DNA from: Clostridiales bacterium | GTDB lineage: Bacteria > Bacillota > Clostridia > TANB77 > CAG-508 | Assembly: GCA_015056485.1 (NCBI GenBank) | Contig: SVGD01000006.1 | Span: 29,292 to 93,291 of the forward strand | DNA: 64,000 bases | Direction: 5' to 3' | In this document: one piece after another, positions 34,341-43,130 of the stretch | How the letters are laid out: the number at the start of each line of letters is the position of its first letter | Numbering within the stretch: the first letter of the stretch is position 1 | The notes under the pieces: model-generated | The model's database searches: none | What the model saw: the letters and a program-made list of their open reading frames with translations, nothing else | Told to the model about the DNA's origin: nothing | Program-made: the position numbers and the translations under genes

Positions 34341-34628
34341 ATGGTGGCTGAAACAGTATTTAATTATCTTGTGAAAATAAAGCGTGACTTATATGCAAGG
34401 AAACCAATTATTACTCATAAAGAAGCTATTGAAAAGTTAGTTCAAAATAATCCTTATAGAGAATATTATTTAAAGGTGATTGAAGCAACTGAACAATGGA
34501 ATGATGTATTAAAAATTTCTGGTAATTTTTCTGAAAATTTTGATGATATGCGGAAAAATTTTGCGGAGCAAGGAATATTGCTTACTTTAGAAGGAGGAAA
34601 AAATCCTGGAATTATTTTTGTTTGGTAG
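34341..34628 (+). CDS. Small protein of unknown family, paralogue B
   Basis: 95 residues; ATG at 34341 with GGAGG 5 nt upstream. It aligns with paralogue A: KLVQNNPYREYYLKVIEATE against ELAVQDNPFKDSYLECLKAA, and a shared hydrophobic end. Base composition is AT-rich like the genome, unlike paralogue A, so the two copies have different histories. Promoter, leader hairpin and terminator are each its own. Function unknown. Confidence 0.72.
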   Translation: MVAETVFNYLVKIKRDLYARKPIITHKEAIEKLVQNNPYREYYLKVIEATEQWNDVLKISGNFSENFDDMRKNFAEQGILLTLEGGKNPGIIFVW

Positions 34629-34646
34629 GCCATCTTTTTCAATTAA

Positions 34647-34677
34647 AGCCGCTTCCATAATGGGAAGCGGCTTTTTC
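34647..34677 (+). terminator. Terminator after paralogue B
   Basis: Arms AAGCCGCTTCC and GGAAGCGGCTT with T-run. Confidence 0.9.
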
Positions 34678-34747
34678 TATGAAAAAATTTTTTTAACCAA
34701 TGCAACCTTTTTTATTTTTATATGGTATTATTAGTATAGGTGATAAA

Positions 34748-35203
34748 ATGAATGAAAAATATTATGAACAAATAATTGAACAATATTCGGATATGGTTTA
34801 TAGATTAGCACTTTCTAGGACAAGAAACAAGGAAAATGCAGAGGATGTATATCAAGAAGTGTTTTATAGACTTGCAAGAAAAAGACCTGTATTTGAAAGT
34901 GAAGAACATGCAAAAGCTTGGCTTATTAAAGTTACTATAAATTGTACAAAAAACTTTTGGAATAAAAATAAAGATTTAGAAGAATTAAAGGAAGAAATAA
35001 AATTTGAAACACCTGAAAGAAGTGCAGTTTATTATGCAGTTATGGAATTGCCCATAAAATATAGAACAATAATTTATTTATTTTATTATGAAAAATATAA
35101 AATTTCAGAAATAGGTAAGTTATTAAACATGAAAGAAGGAACAGTTAAATCTCGGTTTATCACGAGCGAGAGAACAATTAAAAGAAAAATTAAAAGGAGG
35201 TGA
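34748..35203 (+). CDS. ECF-type RNA polymerase sigma factor
   Basis: 151 residues from the ATG at 34748 (AGGTG upstream; the longer frame from 34700 lacks a site). Region 2 (about 10-75) has YSDMVYRLALSR, NAEDVYQEVFYRL and AKAWLIKVTINCTKNFW. Region 4 (about 100-150) has LPIKYRTIIYLFYYEKYKIS and EGTVKSRFITSERTIKRKI. Length and lack of regions 1 and 3 define an ECF sigma factor. It is coupled to the next gene, whose AGGAGGTG overlaps its end, suggesting that gene encodes its membrane-bound regulator. Confidence 0.9.
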   Translation: MNEKYYEQIIEQYSDMVYRLALSRTRNKENAEDVYQEVFYRLARKRPVFESEEHAKAWLIKVTINCTKNFWNKNKDLEELKEEIKFETPERSAVYYAVMELPIKYRTIIYLFYYEKYKISEIGKLLNMKEGTVKSRFITSERTIKRKIKRR

Positions 35204-35208
35204 TTTTG

Positions 35209-37266
35209 ATGAATAAGAAAGATTATATAGAAGCAATTGATGAAATAAAAGTACCAGAAAATTTAAAAAGGGAGGTATTAAGAAATATGGATAAAAAGAA
35301 AAATAAAATAGCTTTAAGCCTAAGTTTAAGTGCAGCATGTGTAGCAGCAGTTGTTGTAGGTATTATGATACCAATGCATTTTAGAAATACAGGTAATAAA
35401 ATAGTAAAACCTCAAGAGCAAGACATAGTTATTGCGCAAAATTTACCAAATATAAAAAATTATAAAGAATTATATAAAACTTTTAGAAAATTACAGAAAG
35501 AATCCAATGTAGGTTCTATGGCCAAAGGTATATTATCAACAGATATTGCAATGCAAGAAAGTGCTACAATAAATGCTGATTCTGCAATTTCAGCCGGAGC
35601 TTCAAAAAGCGAATCTTCATCAAGTTCTTCAAATAGTACATCAAATAATGATTTTTCTAAAACTAATGTGCAAGTAGAAGGGGTAGATGAAGCTGACATT
35701 GTAAAAACTGATGGAAACTATATTTATTATGTTACTAACAATAAAATTGTAATTGTAAATGCACAAAGTAAAAATGTAATTGGTAGAATAAACTTTTATG
35801 ATGATAAAAATATAAATGAGATATACATTAAAGATGATAAGTTAGTTGCTATTTGTGATGACTATGAGAATAATGATTATGTGGGAACATATAGAGAAGA
35901 TAGAATATATTATGGAAATGATAGAAGAACAGTTGCAAGAGTATATAATATTGGTAATAAAAGAAATGTGAAACTTGAAAGAGAAGTTGAAGTTGATGGT
36001 TATTATTTGAATTCAAGAATGATTGACAATAATTTATACTTAGTTACAAACAAAGAAATATATTCAGTTTGTAGAAATTATGAAATTGATGAATTAAAAG
36101 AAGAAAAATTATTACCTTCATATACAGACAGTGTTATAGGGAAAGCAGAAAAATGTGTAGCATATGATGATATTTACTATATACCGGGAGGAGAGAGTTC
36201 TTCATATTTAAATATAGCAAGCTTTGATGTTACAAAAAAAGAGTCAGCAAGAATATCATCATATATAGGTGCAGGAGAAGATGTATATGCATCTGAAAAT
36301 AATTTATATGTGACACAAACAAAACGTGAATATGATATGTCAATTGGATTTGATGGCATTTCAATCTTTGAACTTGCTACAAAAATTTATAAATTTAAAT
36401 TAGAAGGTTCAAATGTAATATATATGTGTGAAGGAGAAGTTCCAGGTTCAGTATTAAACCAATTTTCAATGGATGAAAAAGATGGATTCTTTAGAATAGC
36501 TACAACAAATTCAATTTCATGGAATGATGAAGAAGATACAAATAATTTATATGTGTTAGATGAAAAATTAAATATTGTTGGTAAAGTTGAAAATTTAGCT
36601 CCAGGAGAAAGAATTTATTCAGTAAGATTTATGGGTAAAAGAGCATATATGGTAACATTTGTTGAAACAGATCCTCTATTTGTAATAGACTTATCAGACC
36701 CAACAGAACCAAAGGTTTTAGGAGAATTAAAAATACCAGGATTCAGTAATTATTTACACCCATATGATGATAATCATATAATTGGAATAGGAGAAGATAC
36801 AACAGTTGTAGATTATGGTTATGGAAATGTTGTAAAAACAACTGGAATGAAAATGGCACTATTTGATGTAACAGACCCAACAAATCCAATTGAAATGTAT
36901 ACTACAAAAATTGGAGATAGTGGAACATACTCAGAGGCATTAGATAATCATAAAGCTTTCTTATTCTCAAAAGAGAAAAACTTATTAGCTTTCCCTGTAA
37001 CTATTAGAGATGATTCAACAGGAAAATATAAAACAATACAAGGAGCAATAGTTTACAATTTAGATTTAGAAAATGGATTTAATTTAAAGGGGTTAATATC
37101 ACATAAAAGAGATAATGTAATTGATGGAAGATATTATGATTACAATTATAATACAAATGTTGAAAGAATAATTTATATAGGAGATGAATTATTTACTCTA
37201 TCACCAGAAATGATTAAAGTAACAGATTTAAAAACAATGAGTGAGCTTGGGGATATTGATATTTAA
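35209..37266 (+). CDS. Membrane-anchored beta-propeller protein, probable anti-sigma partner
   Basis: 685 residues; ATG at 35209 with AAGGAGGTG 6 nt upstream. The first 25 residues (KDYIEAIDEIKVPENLKREV) resemble the cytoplasmic end of anti-sigma factors. One transmembrane helix follows (about 35-58), then a Ser-rich linker (ASKSESSSSSSNS) and a large extracellular beta-propeller (about 145-685) starting TNVQVEGVDEADIVKTDGNY, the hallmark of the Beta_propel/COG4880 family. Ligand unknown. By operon position it likely senses an envelope signal and controls the sigma factor. Confidence 0.82.
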   Translation: MNKKDYIEAIDEIKVPENLKREVLRNMDKKKNKIALSLSLSAACVAAVVVGIMIPMHFRNTGNKIVKPQEQDIVIAQNLPNIKNYKELYKTFRKLQKESNVGSMAKGILSTDIAMQESATINADSAISAGASKSESSSSSSNSTSNNDFSKTNVQVEGVDEADIVKTDGNYIYYVTNNKIVIVNAQSKNVIGRINFYDDKNINEIYIKDDKLVAICDDYENNDYVGTYREDRIYYGNDRRTVARVYNIGNKRNVKLEREVEVDGYYLNSRMIDNNLYLVTNKEIYSVCRNYEIDELKEEKLLPSYTDSVIGKAEKCVAYDDIYYIPGGESSSYLNIASFDVTKKESARISSYIGAGEDVYASENNLYVTQTKREYDMSIGFDGISIFELATKIYKFKLEGSNVIYMCEGEVPGSVLNQFSMDEKDGFFRIATTNSISWNDEEDTNNLYVLDEKLNIVGKVENLAPGERIYSVRFMGKRAYMVTFVETDPLFVIDLSDPTEPKVLGELKIPGFSNYLHPYDDNHIIGIGEDTTVVDYGYGNVVKTTGMKMALFDVTDPTNPIEMYTTKIGDSGTYSEALDNHKAFLFSKEKNLLAFPVTIRDDSTGKYKTIQGAIVYNLDLENGFNLKGLISHKRDNVIDGRYYDYNYNTNVERIIYIGDELFTLSPEMIKVTDLKTMSELGDIDI

Positions 37267-37288
37267 TTAAGAAATTTGAATTTAACTT

Positions 37289-37320
37289 GTAGGGGCGGCT
37301 ATTAGCCGTCCGTTCTTCGA
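37289..37320. repeat. Dispersed TGTAGGGGCGGC repeat
   Basis: TGTAGGGGCGGCTATTAGCC then GTCCG and TTCGAAGG. Confidence 0.75.
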
Positions 37321-37411
37321 AGGAATAACTAAAATAAATATTATTAAAAAATATTGCCAATTAAAAAAATACATAATAAAATAAATAAAAGAATTTAAAG
37401 GAGGAAAAATT

Positions 37412-37795
37412 ATGAAAGAAAAAAATACAGTGTTTTATAAATGCCCAATATGTGGGAATGTTATAGGATTAATTAAAGGAAATGCAGATCTTATAACATG
37501 TTGTGGAAGAAAAATGGAACTTTTAGTTGCAAACAGTGAAGATGCTTCAGTTGAAAAACATGTTCCAGTTTATGAAAAAGTAGAAGATGAAATTGCAGTA
37601 AAAGTAGGAGAAGTAGAACATCCTATGGAAAAAGACCATTATATAGAATGGATAGCTCAAGTAAGTGATAATAAAACTACAAGAGTAAGATTATACCCAG
37701 AACAAGATACAACAGTAAGATTTAAATATATACCTGGTTCAATTTTATATGCATATTGTAATAAACATGGATTGTGGAAAACTGAAGTAAAATAA
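37412..37795 (+). CDS. dfx: Desulfoferrodoxin (superoxide reductase)
   Basis: 127 residues. The N-terminal desulforedoxin iron site is CPIC (about 11-14) and CC (about 31-32). The C-terminal superoxide reductase domain has the iron ligands EKHVPVYE, EHPMEKDHYIEW and YCNKHGLW. This reduces superoxide to peroxide without oxygen release and is typical of anaerobes. AAAGGAGG precedes the ATG. It is the first gene of a four-gene run with spacings of 9, 17 and 13 nt. Confidence 0.96.
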   Translation: MKEKNTVFYKCPICGNVIGLIKGNADLITCCGRKMELLVANSEDASVEKHVPVYEKVEDEIAVKVGEVEHPMEKDHYIEWIAQVSDNKTTRVRLYPEQDTTVRFKYIPGSILYAYCNKHGLWKTEVK

Positions 37796-37804
37796 GAGGT
37801 AAAA

Positions 37805-38386
37805 ATGAAAATAGGAATAGATATAGATAATGTAATTTCTAATATGGATGATACCTTAATAGACGAATATTTAAAACATGATAAAGAACTAAGGGGAACA
37901 GGAATTATAAATCATAATCCATACAATGTAAGATGTGGAATGTTCGATTGGTCTAAAGAGGAAGAAGAGACTTTTTATAAAGAAAACATAGAAAGAATGG
38001 CAAAGAATTTTAGACCTCTTAACGATGCAAAAAAAATCATAGATAAATTAAAATCAGATGGAAATTATATATATATAATTTCTGGAAGAGATAATGGAGA
38101 ATATACAAATCCTGTAGAAATGACGGAACAATGGTTACAAAAATACGAAATAAATTATAACAAACTAATACTAACTAATGCATATGACAAGCATGCAAAA
38201 ACAATAGAATGTAAAAGAAATAAAATAGATATTATGATTGAAGATAATGTAGCTACATGCCAAGATTTAAAAGAAAATGGTATTAAAGTATTATTAATGA
38301 ATACAAGATACAATCAAGAAAATAAAGATTTAGAAAGAGTATTATCCTGGGATGATATATACTCAAAGATTTCGAATTTATATTAA
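37805..38386 (+). CDS. 5'(3')-deoxyribonucleotidase-like HAD phosphatase (NT5C family)
   Basis: 193 residues. HAD motif I is GIDIDNVISNMDDTL with DxD at about 5-7 (D-I-D). Motif II is IYIISGRDN (about 93-100), and motif III/IV appears as MIEDNVATC. The fold and the DIDNVISNM opening match the NT5C/YqfW-like nucleotidase family, which dephosphorylates deoxynucleotides. GAGGTAAAA precedes the ATG. It lies within the desulfoferrodoxin operon, together with two other phosphohydrolases. Confidence 0.82.
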   Translation: MKIGIDIDNVISNMDDTLIDEYLKHDKELRGTGIINHNPYNVRCGMFDWSKEEEETFYKENIERMAKNFRPLNDAKKIIDKLKSDGNYIYIISGRDNGEYTNPVEMTEQWLQKYEINYNKLILTNAYDKHAKTIECKRNKIDIMIEDNVATCQDLKENGIKVLLMNTRYNQENKDLERVLSWDDIYSKISNLY

Positions 38387-38403
38387 AATTTGGAGGGCAT
38401 AAA

Positions 38404-38940
38404 ATGAAGTTATACGTTATAAGACATGGAAGAACAAATTGCAACAAAGAGCATAAATATAATGGTAGATATGATGAAGATATAAATGAAGAAGGTATAG
38501 AACAAGCAAAGTTAGCAAGTAACGAAATAAAAGAATTAGATATAGATTTAATCATATGTTCACCATTGAAAAGAACAAGACATACTATGGAAATCATTAA
38601 TGTAAACAATGTACCTGTAATTTATGACGATGGCTTAATGGAAAGAGATTGTGGGAAATTAACACTAACAGAAATAGATGATTTCTACTACAAAGAATAT
38701 TATAATTACTATTCAACAGAATATGTTGAAGGGTTAGAAACTATGCCACAGCTATTAAAAAGAGTTCATTCATTTTTAGATAGAATTAAAGAAGAATATA
38801 AAGATAAAAATATACTATTAGTAACACATGGAGCGGTTGCAAGGGCAATGTATTTTTATTTTGAAAAAATGCCTAGTGATGGAAAGTTATTAAATATTGG
38901 TGGCATGAAAAATTGTGAAATAAGAGAACACGAATTATAA
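38404..38940 (+). CDS. Histidine phosphatase family protein
   Basis: 178 residues. The RHG motif YVIRHGRTNCN (about 4-14) carries the phospho-accepting His. A second Arg is in SPLKRTRHTM, a catalytic Glu in MERDCGKL, and the distal His in LLVTHGAVARAM (about 140-151). It is phosphoglycerate-mutase-like in fold, but its length and motifs fit a broad-specificity phosphatase (CobC/GpmB-like). The exact substrate is unknown. TTGGAGGG precedes the ATG. It belongs to the same operon as the nucleotidase. Confidence 0.9.
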   Translation: MKLYVIRHGRTNCNKEHKYNGRYDEDINEEGIEQAKLASNEIKELDIDLIICSPLKRTRHTMEIINVNNVPVIYDDGLMERDCGKLTLTEIDDFYYKEYYNYYSTEYVEGLETMPQLLKRVHSFLDRIKEEYKDKNILLVTHGAVARAMYFYFEKMPSDGKLLNIGGMKNCEIREHEL

Positions 38941-38953
38941 AAGAGGTAAAAAA

Positions 38954-39532
38954 GTGAATTTAACTAGTCAAAAAGCATTAGAAAAGCTTAAAGAAATAGA
39001 AAAAAAGATAGAAGAAAACTATTGGATAAGACATTCAATTTGTGTAGGAAATTCAGCAGGTAAAATTGCAGAAGCATTAAATTTAGATGTGGATAAGGCA
39101 AAGTGTTTAGGTTATATACATGATATAGGAAAATACAGAGGAAAATTTTCTATGCATTCAATAGAGGGATATAATTATATAAAAGAGCTTGGGTATGATG
39201 ATGAATATGCAAATATTTGCTTAACTCATTCATATTTAAATAATGATATCTATTGTACTGCAGGAGAAGTTCCAGAAGATATACCATTTAGAACTGAGTT
39301 TATAAAAAATCATGAATACACAATTTATGAAAAAATAGTAAACTTATGTGACTTAATGTGTACAGATGTTAATTTAACATTAGAAAAAAGGTTAATAGAT
39401 ATATTTACTAGAAGAGGCACAAATGAAAATACAAATTATCATATAAAAGAAGCACAAAAATTAAAAAAATATTTTGATAATATGCTTGGCTATAATGTGT
39501 ATAAGCTATTTCCAGATGTGTTGGATAATTAA
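38954..39532 (+). CDS. HD-domain phosphohydrolase
   Basis: 192 residues, GTG start with AGAGGT upstream. HD motif: first His in RHSICVGNSA (about 27), HD in GYIHDIGKYRG (about 55-56) and Asp in NLCDLMCTDVN (about 134). These are the metal ligands of an HDIG-type phosphohydrolase (YqeK/nucleotide hydrolase-like). It ends at a terminator and closes the operon. The grouping of nucleotidase, phosphatase and HD hydrolase suggests nucleotide-pool cleaning, by inference. Confidence 0.85.
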   Translation: MNLTSQKALEKLKEIEKKIEENYWIRHSICVGNSAGKIAEALNLDVDKAKCLGYIHDIGKYRGKFSMHSIEGYNYIKELGYDDEYANICLTHSYLNNDIYCTAGEVPEDIPFRTEFIKNHEYTIYEKIVNLCDLMCTDVNLTLEKRLIDIFTRRGTNENTNYHIKEAQKLKKYFDNMLGYNVYKLFPDVLDN

Positions 39533-39536
39533 AATG

Positions 39537-39576
39537 CTATAAAAATAGAGTTCAAAAATGAACTCTATTTTTATAG
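39537..39576. terminator. Bidirectional terminator
   Basis: Arms CTATAAAAATAGAGTTCA and TGAACTCTATTTTTATAG; the M14 peptidase stop codon lies inside the right arm. Confidence 0.9.
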
Positions 39577-40845
39577 CACTGCTCCCAACACAAGAATTCC
39601 AATATTATCATTGTAAATTTCATTAAACTGACTAATTGGAAGTGGGTTTTGGCCAATTCCAGCTTCAACAGTATAGCCAGGTCTTTGATATTGCTGCAAG
39701 AACCAATCTTTATAACCAGCAAAACTTGAAACAAAAGGTACATCTGCTAAACGATATCCACTAACATTTTCAAAAATTTGACCAATAGATTCTGCTTCAG
39801 GCGGTGCATAATCTTGAAACTGCCAATATATTTCTTGCCCCTGTGTATGATATGCTAAAATCAATCTAAAATTACGAGATAAAGTAAAATTATATAAAGC
39901 TAAACTTTCAGGTTCAGTTAGTGGGCCAAATCCAACAAAATCACGAGGGGCAGGTGTTCTGAAACCTTGTGCAAATTTGATTCTACGTGCTTCTTCCCAA
40001 CCTGCAGGAAATTGTAAATTTAAATCTACACCTCTAATATTTGCTTTCCAACCACTAGGAAAAGAAATAGAAGGATAGTTATTTGAAATGGTACGAGCAG
40101 AATTATAAATTGTAGTATTTGGTTTAATTTCTCCAGTAACTAAATTTACACCATCTGGGTTACACATTGGAACAATGTATATTGAGGAGTAATTAAAAAT
40201 ATCTCTAGCACTATATCCATAAATAAGAGAGTTATTCACATAGGCTAAACAAAATTCTTCAATAAATTTCATAAGCAATGGAGAAGTTATCCATTCATTG
40301 GCATGTATAGCTGCACTGTAAAAAACTTCGTTATTACCATTACCTATTTTTATATAAGGAATACTATTGTTTAGTACACTACTTCCAATAATACCACTTT
40401 CTAAAAATGGATAAATTTTTAGCATAGCAGTAAGATTCATTTTAAAAATATTTGAACTGTAAGAAACGTCAGTTGGAACAATTCTTCCAAAAGGAATTGT
40501 AATTCTTAATCCTACAGGTAAATTTGAAGGTTCTAGACCTTCATTTGCAAAAATAATTCTATTTACAGTGGTATTAAAATTATTGGCAATACTAAATAAG
40601 GTATCTCCTTGCTGAATAGTGTAGGAAGTTTGCCCATTCAAATAAGGGAAAAGTGCATTCCATGTTGAAGGACCGACAACTCCATCTGGAGTTAAAGAAA
40701 ATTGTCTTTGAAAATTCTTAACTGCAATTTCAGTAGTGGATCCAAAGATACCATCTATATTTGAATTATAATATCCTAGTTTTTTTAAAGTAGATTGTAA
40801 AAGCTCAACAAGAGGACCTGTAGAGCCAATTCGCAATGTTTCCAT
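39571..40845 (-). CDS. M14 zinc carboxypeptidase with PG-binding and LysM domains (gamma-D-glutamyl-diamino acid endopeptidase type)
   Basis: 424 residues. PG_binding_1 domain (about 5-65: [33 protein letters not shown]), LysM domain (about 73-118: [17 protein letters not shown]), then peptidase M14 (about 130-420). Zinc ligands are H and E in AAIHANEW and a distal His in ILAYHTQGQ; catalytic Glu in [10 protein letters not shown]. The order matches Bacillus sphaericus endopeptidase I, which cleaves gamma-D-Glu-meso-DAP bonds. There is no signal peptide, so it may act in spores or on imported muropeptides. AGGTG precedes the ATG. Confidence 0.92.
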   Translation of the reverse strand: METLRIGSTGPLVELLQSTLKKLGYYNSNIDGIFGSTTEIAVKNFQRQFSLTPDGVVGPSTWNALFPYLNGQTSYTIQQGDTLFSIANNFNTTVNRIIFANEGLEPSNLPVGLRITIPFGRIVPTDVSYSSNIFKMNLTAMLKIYPFLESGIIGSSVLNNSIPYIKIGNGNNEVFYSAAIHANEWITSPLLMKFIEEFCLAYVNNSLIYGYSARDIFNYSSIYIVPMCNPDGVNLVTGEIKPNTTIYNSARTISNNYPSISFPSGWKANIRGVDLNLQFPAGWEEARRIKFAQGFRTPAPRDFVGFGPLTEPESLALYNFTLSRNFRLILAYHTQGQEIYWQFQDYAPPEAESIGQIFENVSGYRLADVPFVSSFAGYKDWFLQQYQRPGYTVEAGIGQNPLPISQFNEIYNDNIGILVLGAVL

Positions 40846-40916
40846 ATTATCACCTAGAATAGTATATGAGGGAATATAAAAATTTGTTCAAATTTTGTAT
40901 ATAATATTTTTGACAA

Positions 40917-40950
40917 TATGTAGGGGCGACCAATGGTCACCCCCTACAAT
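40917..40950. repeat. Dispersed TGTAGGGGCGACC repeat
   Basis: TGTAGGGGCGACCAATGGTC followed by ACCCCCTACA, so the ends form a TGTAGGGG/CCCCTACA inverted repeat. Confidence 0.8.
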
Positions 40951-41014
40951 GTTTGCAATTTAGTATGGAAGATAATTTTATTATTTAATACAATTATAAA
41001 AACATCCTAACCCC

Positions 41015-41043
41015 TTGTCTTTTCACACAAAATTTGATAAAAT
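41015..41043 (+). promoter_or_regulatory. Promoter of the folate locus
   Basis: TTGTCT, 17-nt spacer, TAAAAT; predicted start near 41050, just before the riboswitch. Confidence 0.7.
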
Positions 41044-41057
41044 ATTACAAAATACAA

Positions 41058-41154
41058 ATAGAGTAGAAAATAAATAGTTAAGTGTTACTAAACGGGAAGT
41101 TGTTAGTAAACGAAAAAGCAAAAGCTTTGCTGATTTATTTTCGCATTCCGCTAT
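41058..41154 (+). promoter_or_regulatory. Tetrahydrofolate (THF) riboswitch aptamer
   Basis: Conserved blocks of the THF (folT) riboswitch in order: ATAGAGTAGA, GTTAAGTGTTACTAAACGGG, GTTGTTAGTAAACGAA, AGCAAAAGCT and TTCGCATTCCGCTAT. Outer stem ATAG/CTAT, long stem TGTTACTAAAC/GTTAGTAAAC and hairpin AGC/GCT are visible. It precedes a FolT gene, the classic target. Confidence 0.92.
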
Positions 41155-41169
41155 TAAAAAACGAATAAT

Positions 41170-41219
41170 AATTCCTTTCTTAATATACGGATATTGTATT
41201 TTAAGAAAGGAATTTTTTT
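41170..41219 (+). terminator. THF riboswitch expression platform
   Basis: Perfect 14-bp hairpin AATTCCTTTCTTAA/TTAAGAAAGGAATT (41170-41183, 41201-41214) followed by a T-run that ends at the ATG (41220). The ribosome site AAGAAAGGA lies in the right arm, so the hairpin could stop transcription and block translation. Confidence 0.85.
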
Positions 41220-43058
41220 ATGGAAAAATTAAGAGTTAGCAAAACAAAAAAAATAGTTTTATCCGCTTTAATGTTAGCAACATTTATAATTTTAGATAGA
41301 TTTATTTCTATAAACATTCAAATTTTAGCATTGAATTTTAGTAGTATAGCAATAATGCTTGTTGCAATTTATTGTGGACCAAAATATTCTACACTTGTTG
41401 CACTGCTTGGAGATTTAATTGCAGCATTACTTTTCCCTTTTGGTTCATATTTTGTGGGATTTACAATTGCAAATGCGATAATGGGACTAATTTATGGATT
41501 ATACTTATACAAAAAACATGAGGAAAAGAATTCAAAAATTATATTAAGTGCAATAGCAAGTAATTTAGTAGTTTTAGTTGTTGTTAACATGATAATGAAT
41601 ACTTTTTTCATACATTTTATGTACGGAAAAGCTTTTTGGATATTATTTACATCAAGAATAATACCTCAAATTATTCTTACAGTATTAAATACAGTTTTTA
41701 TAGTTGTATTAGAAAAAGTCTTAAGACCTTTTGCAAAAAAATATTTATATGAAAATGAAGTGGAAGGAAGTAATCAAATGAATATTAATGAATATTTGGA
41801 AAAATTAGATAAATTTACCAAGGACCCTAATTTAGATGTAATGGAATATGTAATGAAAGACTTTGAACTTGAAACATGCAAGACAAAATTTTTACATGTT
41901 GCTGGTACTAATGGAAAAGGAAGTGTTTGTGAAATGCTTTCTAATGTTTTAGTGGAAGCGGGGTATAAAGTAGGAAAATTTATTTCTCCACATTTAATAA
42001 AATTTAATGATGGAATTTATATTAATAATAAAGAAATTTCTGATGAAGAAGTTGAAAAAATATTGGAACCATTAACAAAAAAAATAGAAGAATATAATAA
42101 CTCACATGAAGTTCCAGCTAAATGGTTTGAAGTAATTACATGTGTTGCATTAATATATTTCTTACAAAATGATTGTGATTTTGTAGTATTAGAAACAGGA
42201 CTAGGAGGACTAACGGATTGTACAAATGTTGTAAAATCTATGGTTTCAATAATTACAAATATAGGGTATGACCACATAGATATTTTAGGAGAAACTATTG
42301 AAAAAATTACAATACAAAAAGCAGGAATTATAAAAGAAAATTCTGATACAGTAATTGTAGAACAAGCAGAAGAAATAACTAAAATAATTGAAGAAACTTG
42401 TGATTCAAAAAATGCAAAATTACACAAAGTAAAAATAGAAGATGCCCAAAATTATTCATATACAGAGGATTTACAAAAATTTGACTATAAAGACTATAAA
42501 CAAATTGAAATAAATTTAAAAGGTAAAGTTCAAATATATAATGCAAGCCAAGTATTAGAAATTATAGATGTTTTAAAAGAAAAAGGTTTTAAAATATCTG
42601 AAGAAGCTATAAGAAATGGACTAAAAGCAGTTGTGCATAAAGCAAGAATGGAAAAAATTTGTGAAAAACCATTAATGGTATTTGATGGGGCGCATAATGA
42701 AAATGCAATAGATAATTTCAAAAAAAATGTAGAGCAATATTATAAAGAATATAAAAAAGTATATGTAGTTTCTGTTTTAAATACAAAAGACTATAAAACA
42801 GTTATAGAAAAACTTTGTGAAGATAAAGATTCAATATTTATATTTACAGACGGAAATGATAAACAAAAATATGTTGCTAAAGAAAAACTTTACAATGCAG
42901 CTTATGACATTACAACATTTTCAAAGTTATTCACAATGAGTTTGGAAGAAGCATTAAATGTTGTAACAAAATTATATGATGATAGATTAATTTTAGTTGT
43001 AGGCAGTTTTTACGTATACAAAGATGTACAGGAATTTCTATCAAATATTAAAGATTAA
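41220..43058 (+). CDS. Fusion of folate ECF S component (FolT) and folylpolyglutamate synthase (FolC)
   Basis: 612 residues. The first 175 hold six hydrophobic helices of a FolT-type ECF substrate-binding subunit (LMLATFIILDRFISI, GFTIANAIMGLIYG, FILFTSRIIPQI-like FTSRIIPQIILT). From residue 187 a full Mur-ligase-type FolC begins (MNINEYLEKLDKF): P-loop LHVAGTNGKGSVCEML, LETGLGGLTDCTNVV, DHIDILGETIEKI and FDGAHNENAI. FolC polyglutamylates folate and traps it in the cell. An ATG at 41778 with AGGA 9 nt upstream marks the join and could make FolC alone. Controlled by the THF riboswitch. Confidence 0.93.
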   Translation: MEKLRVSKTKKIVLSALMLATFIILDRFISINIQILALNFSSIAIMLVAIYCGPKYSTLVALLGDLIAALLFPFGSYFVGFTIANAIMGLIYGLYLYKKHEEKNSKIILSAIASNLVVLVVVNMIMNTFFIHFMYGKAFWILFTSRIIPQIILTVLNTVFIVVLEKVLRPFAKKYLYENEVEGSNQMNINEYLEKLDKFTKDPNLDVMEYVMKDFELETCKTKFLHVAGTNGKGSVCEMLSNVLVEAGYKVGKFISPHLIKFNDGIYINNKEISDEEVEKILEPLTKKIEEYNNSHEVPAKWFEVITCVALIYFLQNDCDFVVLETGLGGLTDCTNVVKSMVSIITNIGYDHIDILGETIEKITIQKAGIIKENSDTVIVEQAEEITKIIEETCDSKNAKLHKVKIEDAQNYSYTEDLQKFDYKDYKQIEINLKGKVQIYNASQVLEIIDVLKEKGFKISEEAIRNGLKAVVHKARMEKICEKPLMVFDGAHNENAIDNFKKNVEQYYKEYKKVYVVSVLNTKDYKTVIEKLCEDKDSIFIFTDGNDKQKYVAKEKLYNAAYDITTFSKLFTMSLEEALNVVTKLYDDRLILVVGSFYVYKDVQEFLSNIKD

Positions 43059-43064
43059 TTTATA

Positions 43065-43091
43065 TGTAGGGGCGACCATTGGTCGTCCGCA
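43065..43091. repeat. Dispersed TGTAGGGGCGACC repeat
   Basis: TGTAGGGGCGACCATTGGTC then GTCCGC, inside the folate operon between folT-folC and ecfA. Confidence 0.8.
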
Positions 43092-43130
43092 TAAAATTTA
43101 GAAAATAAATTAAACAAAAAGGAATGTAAA

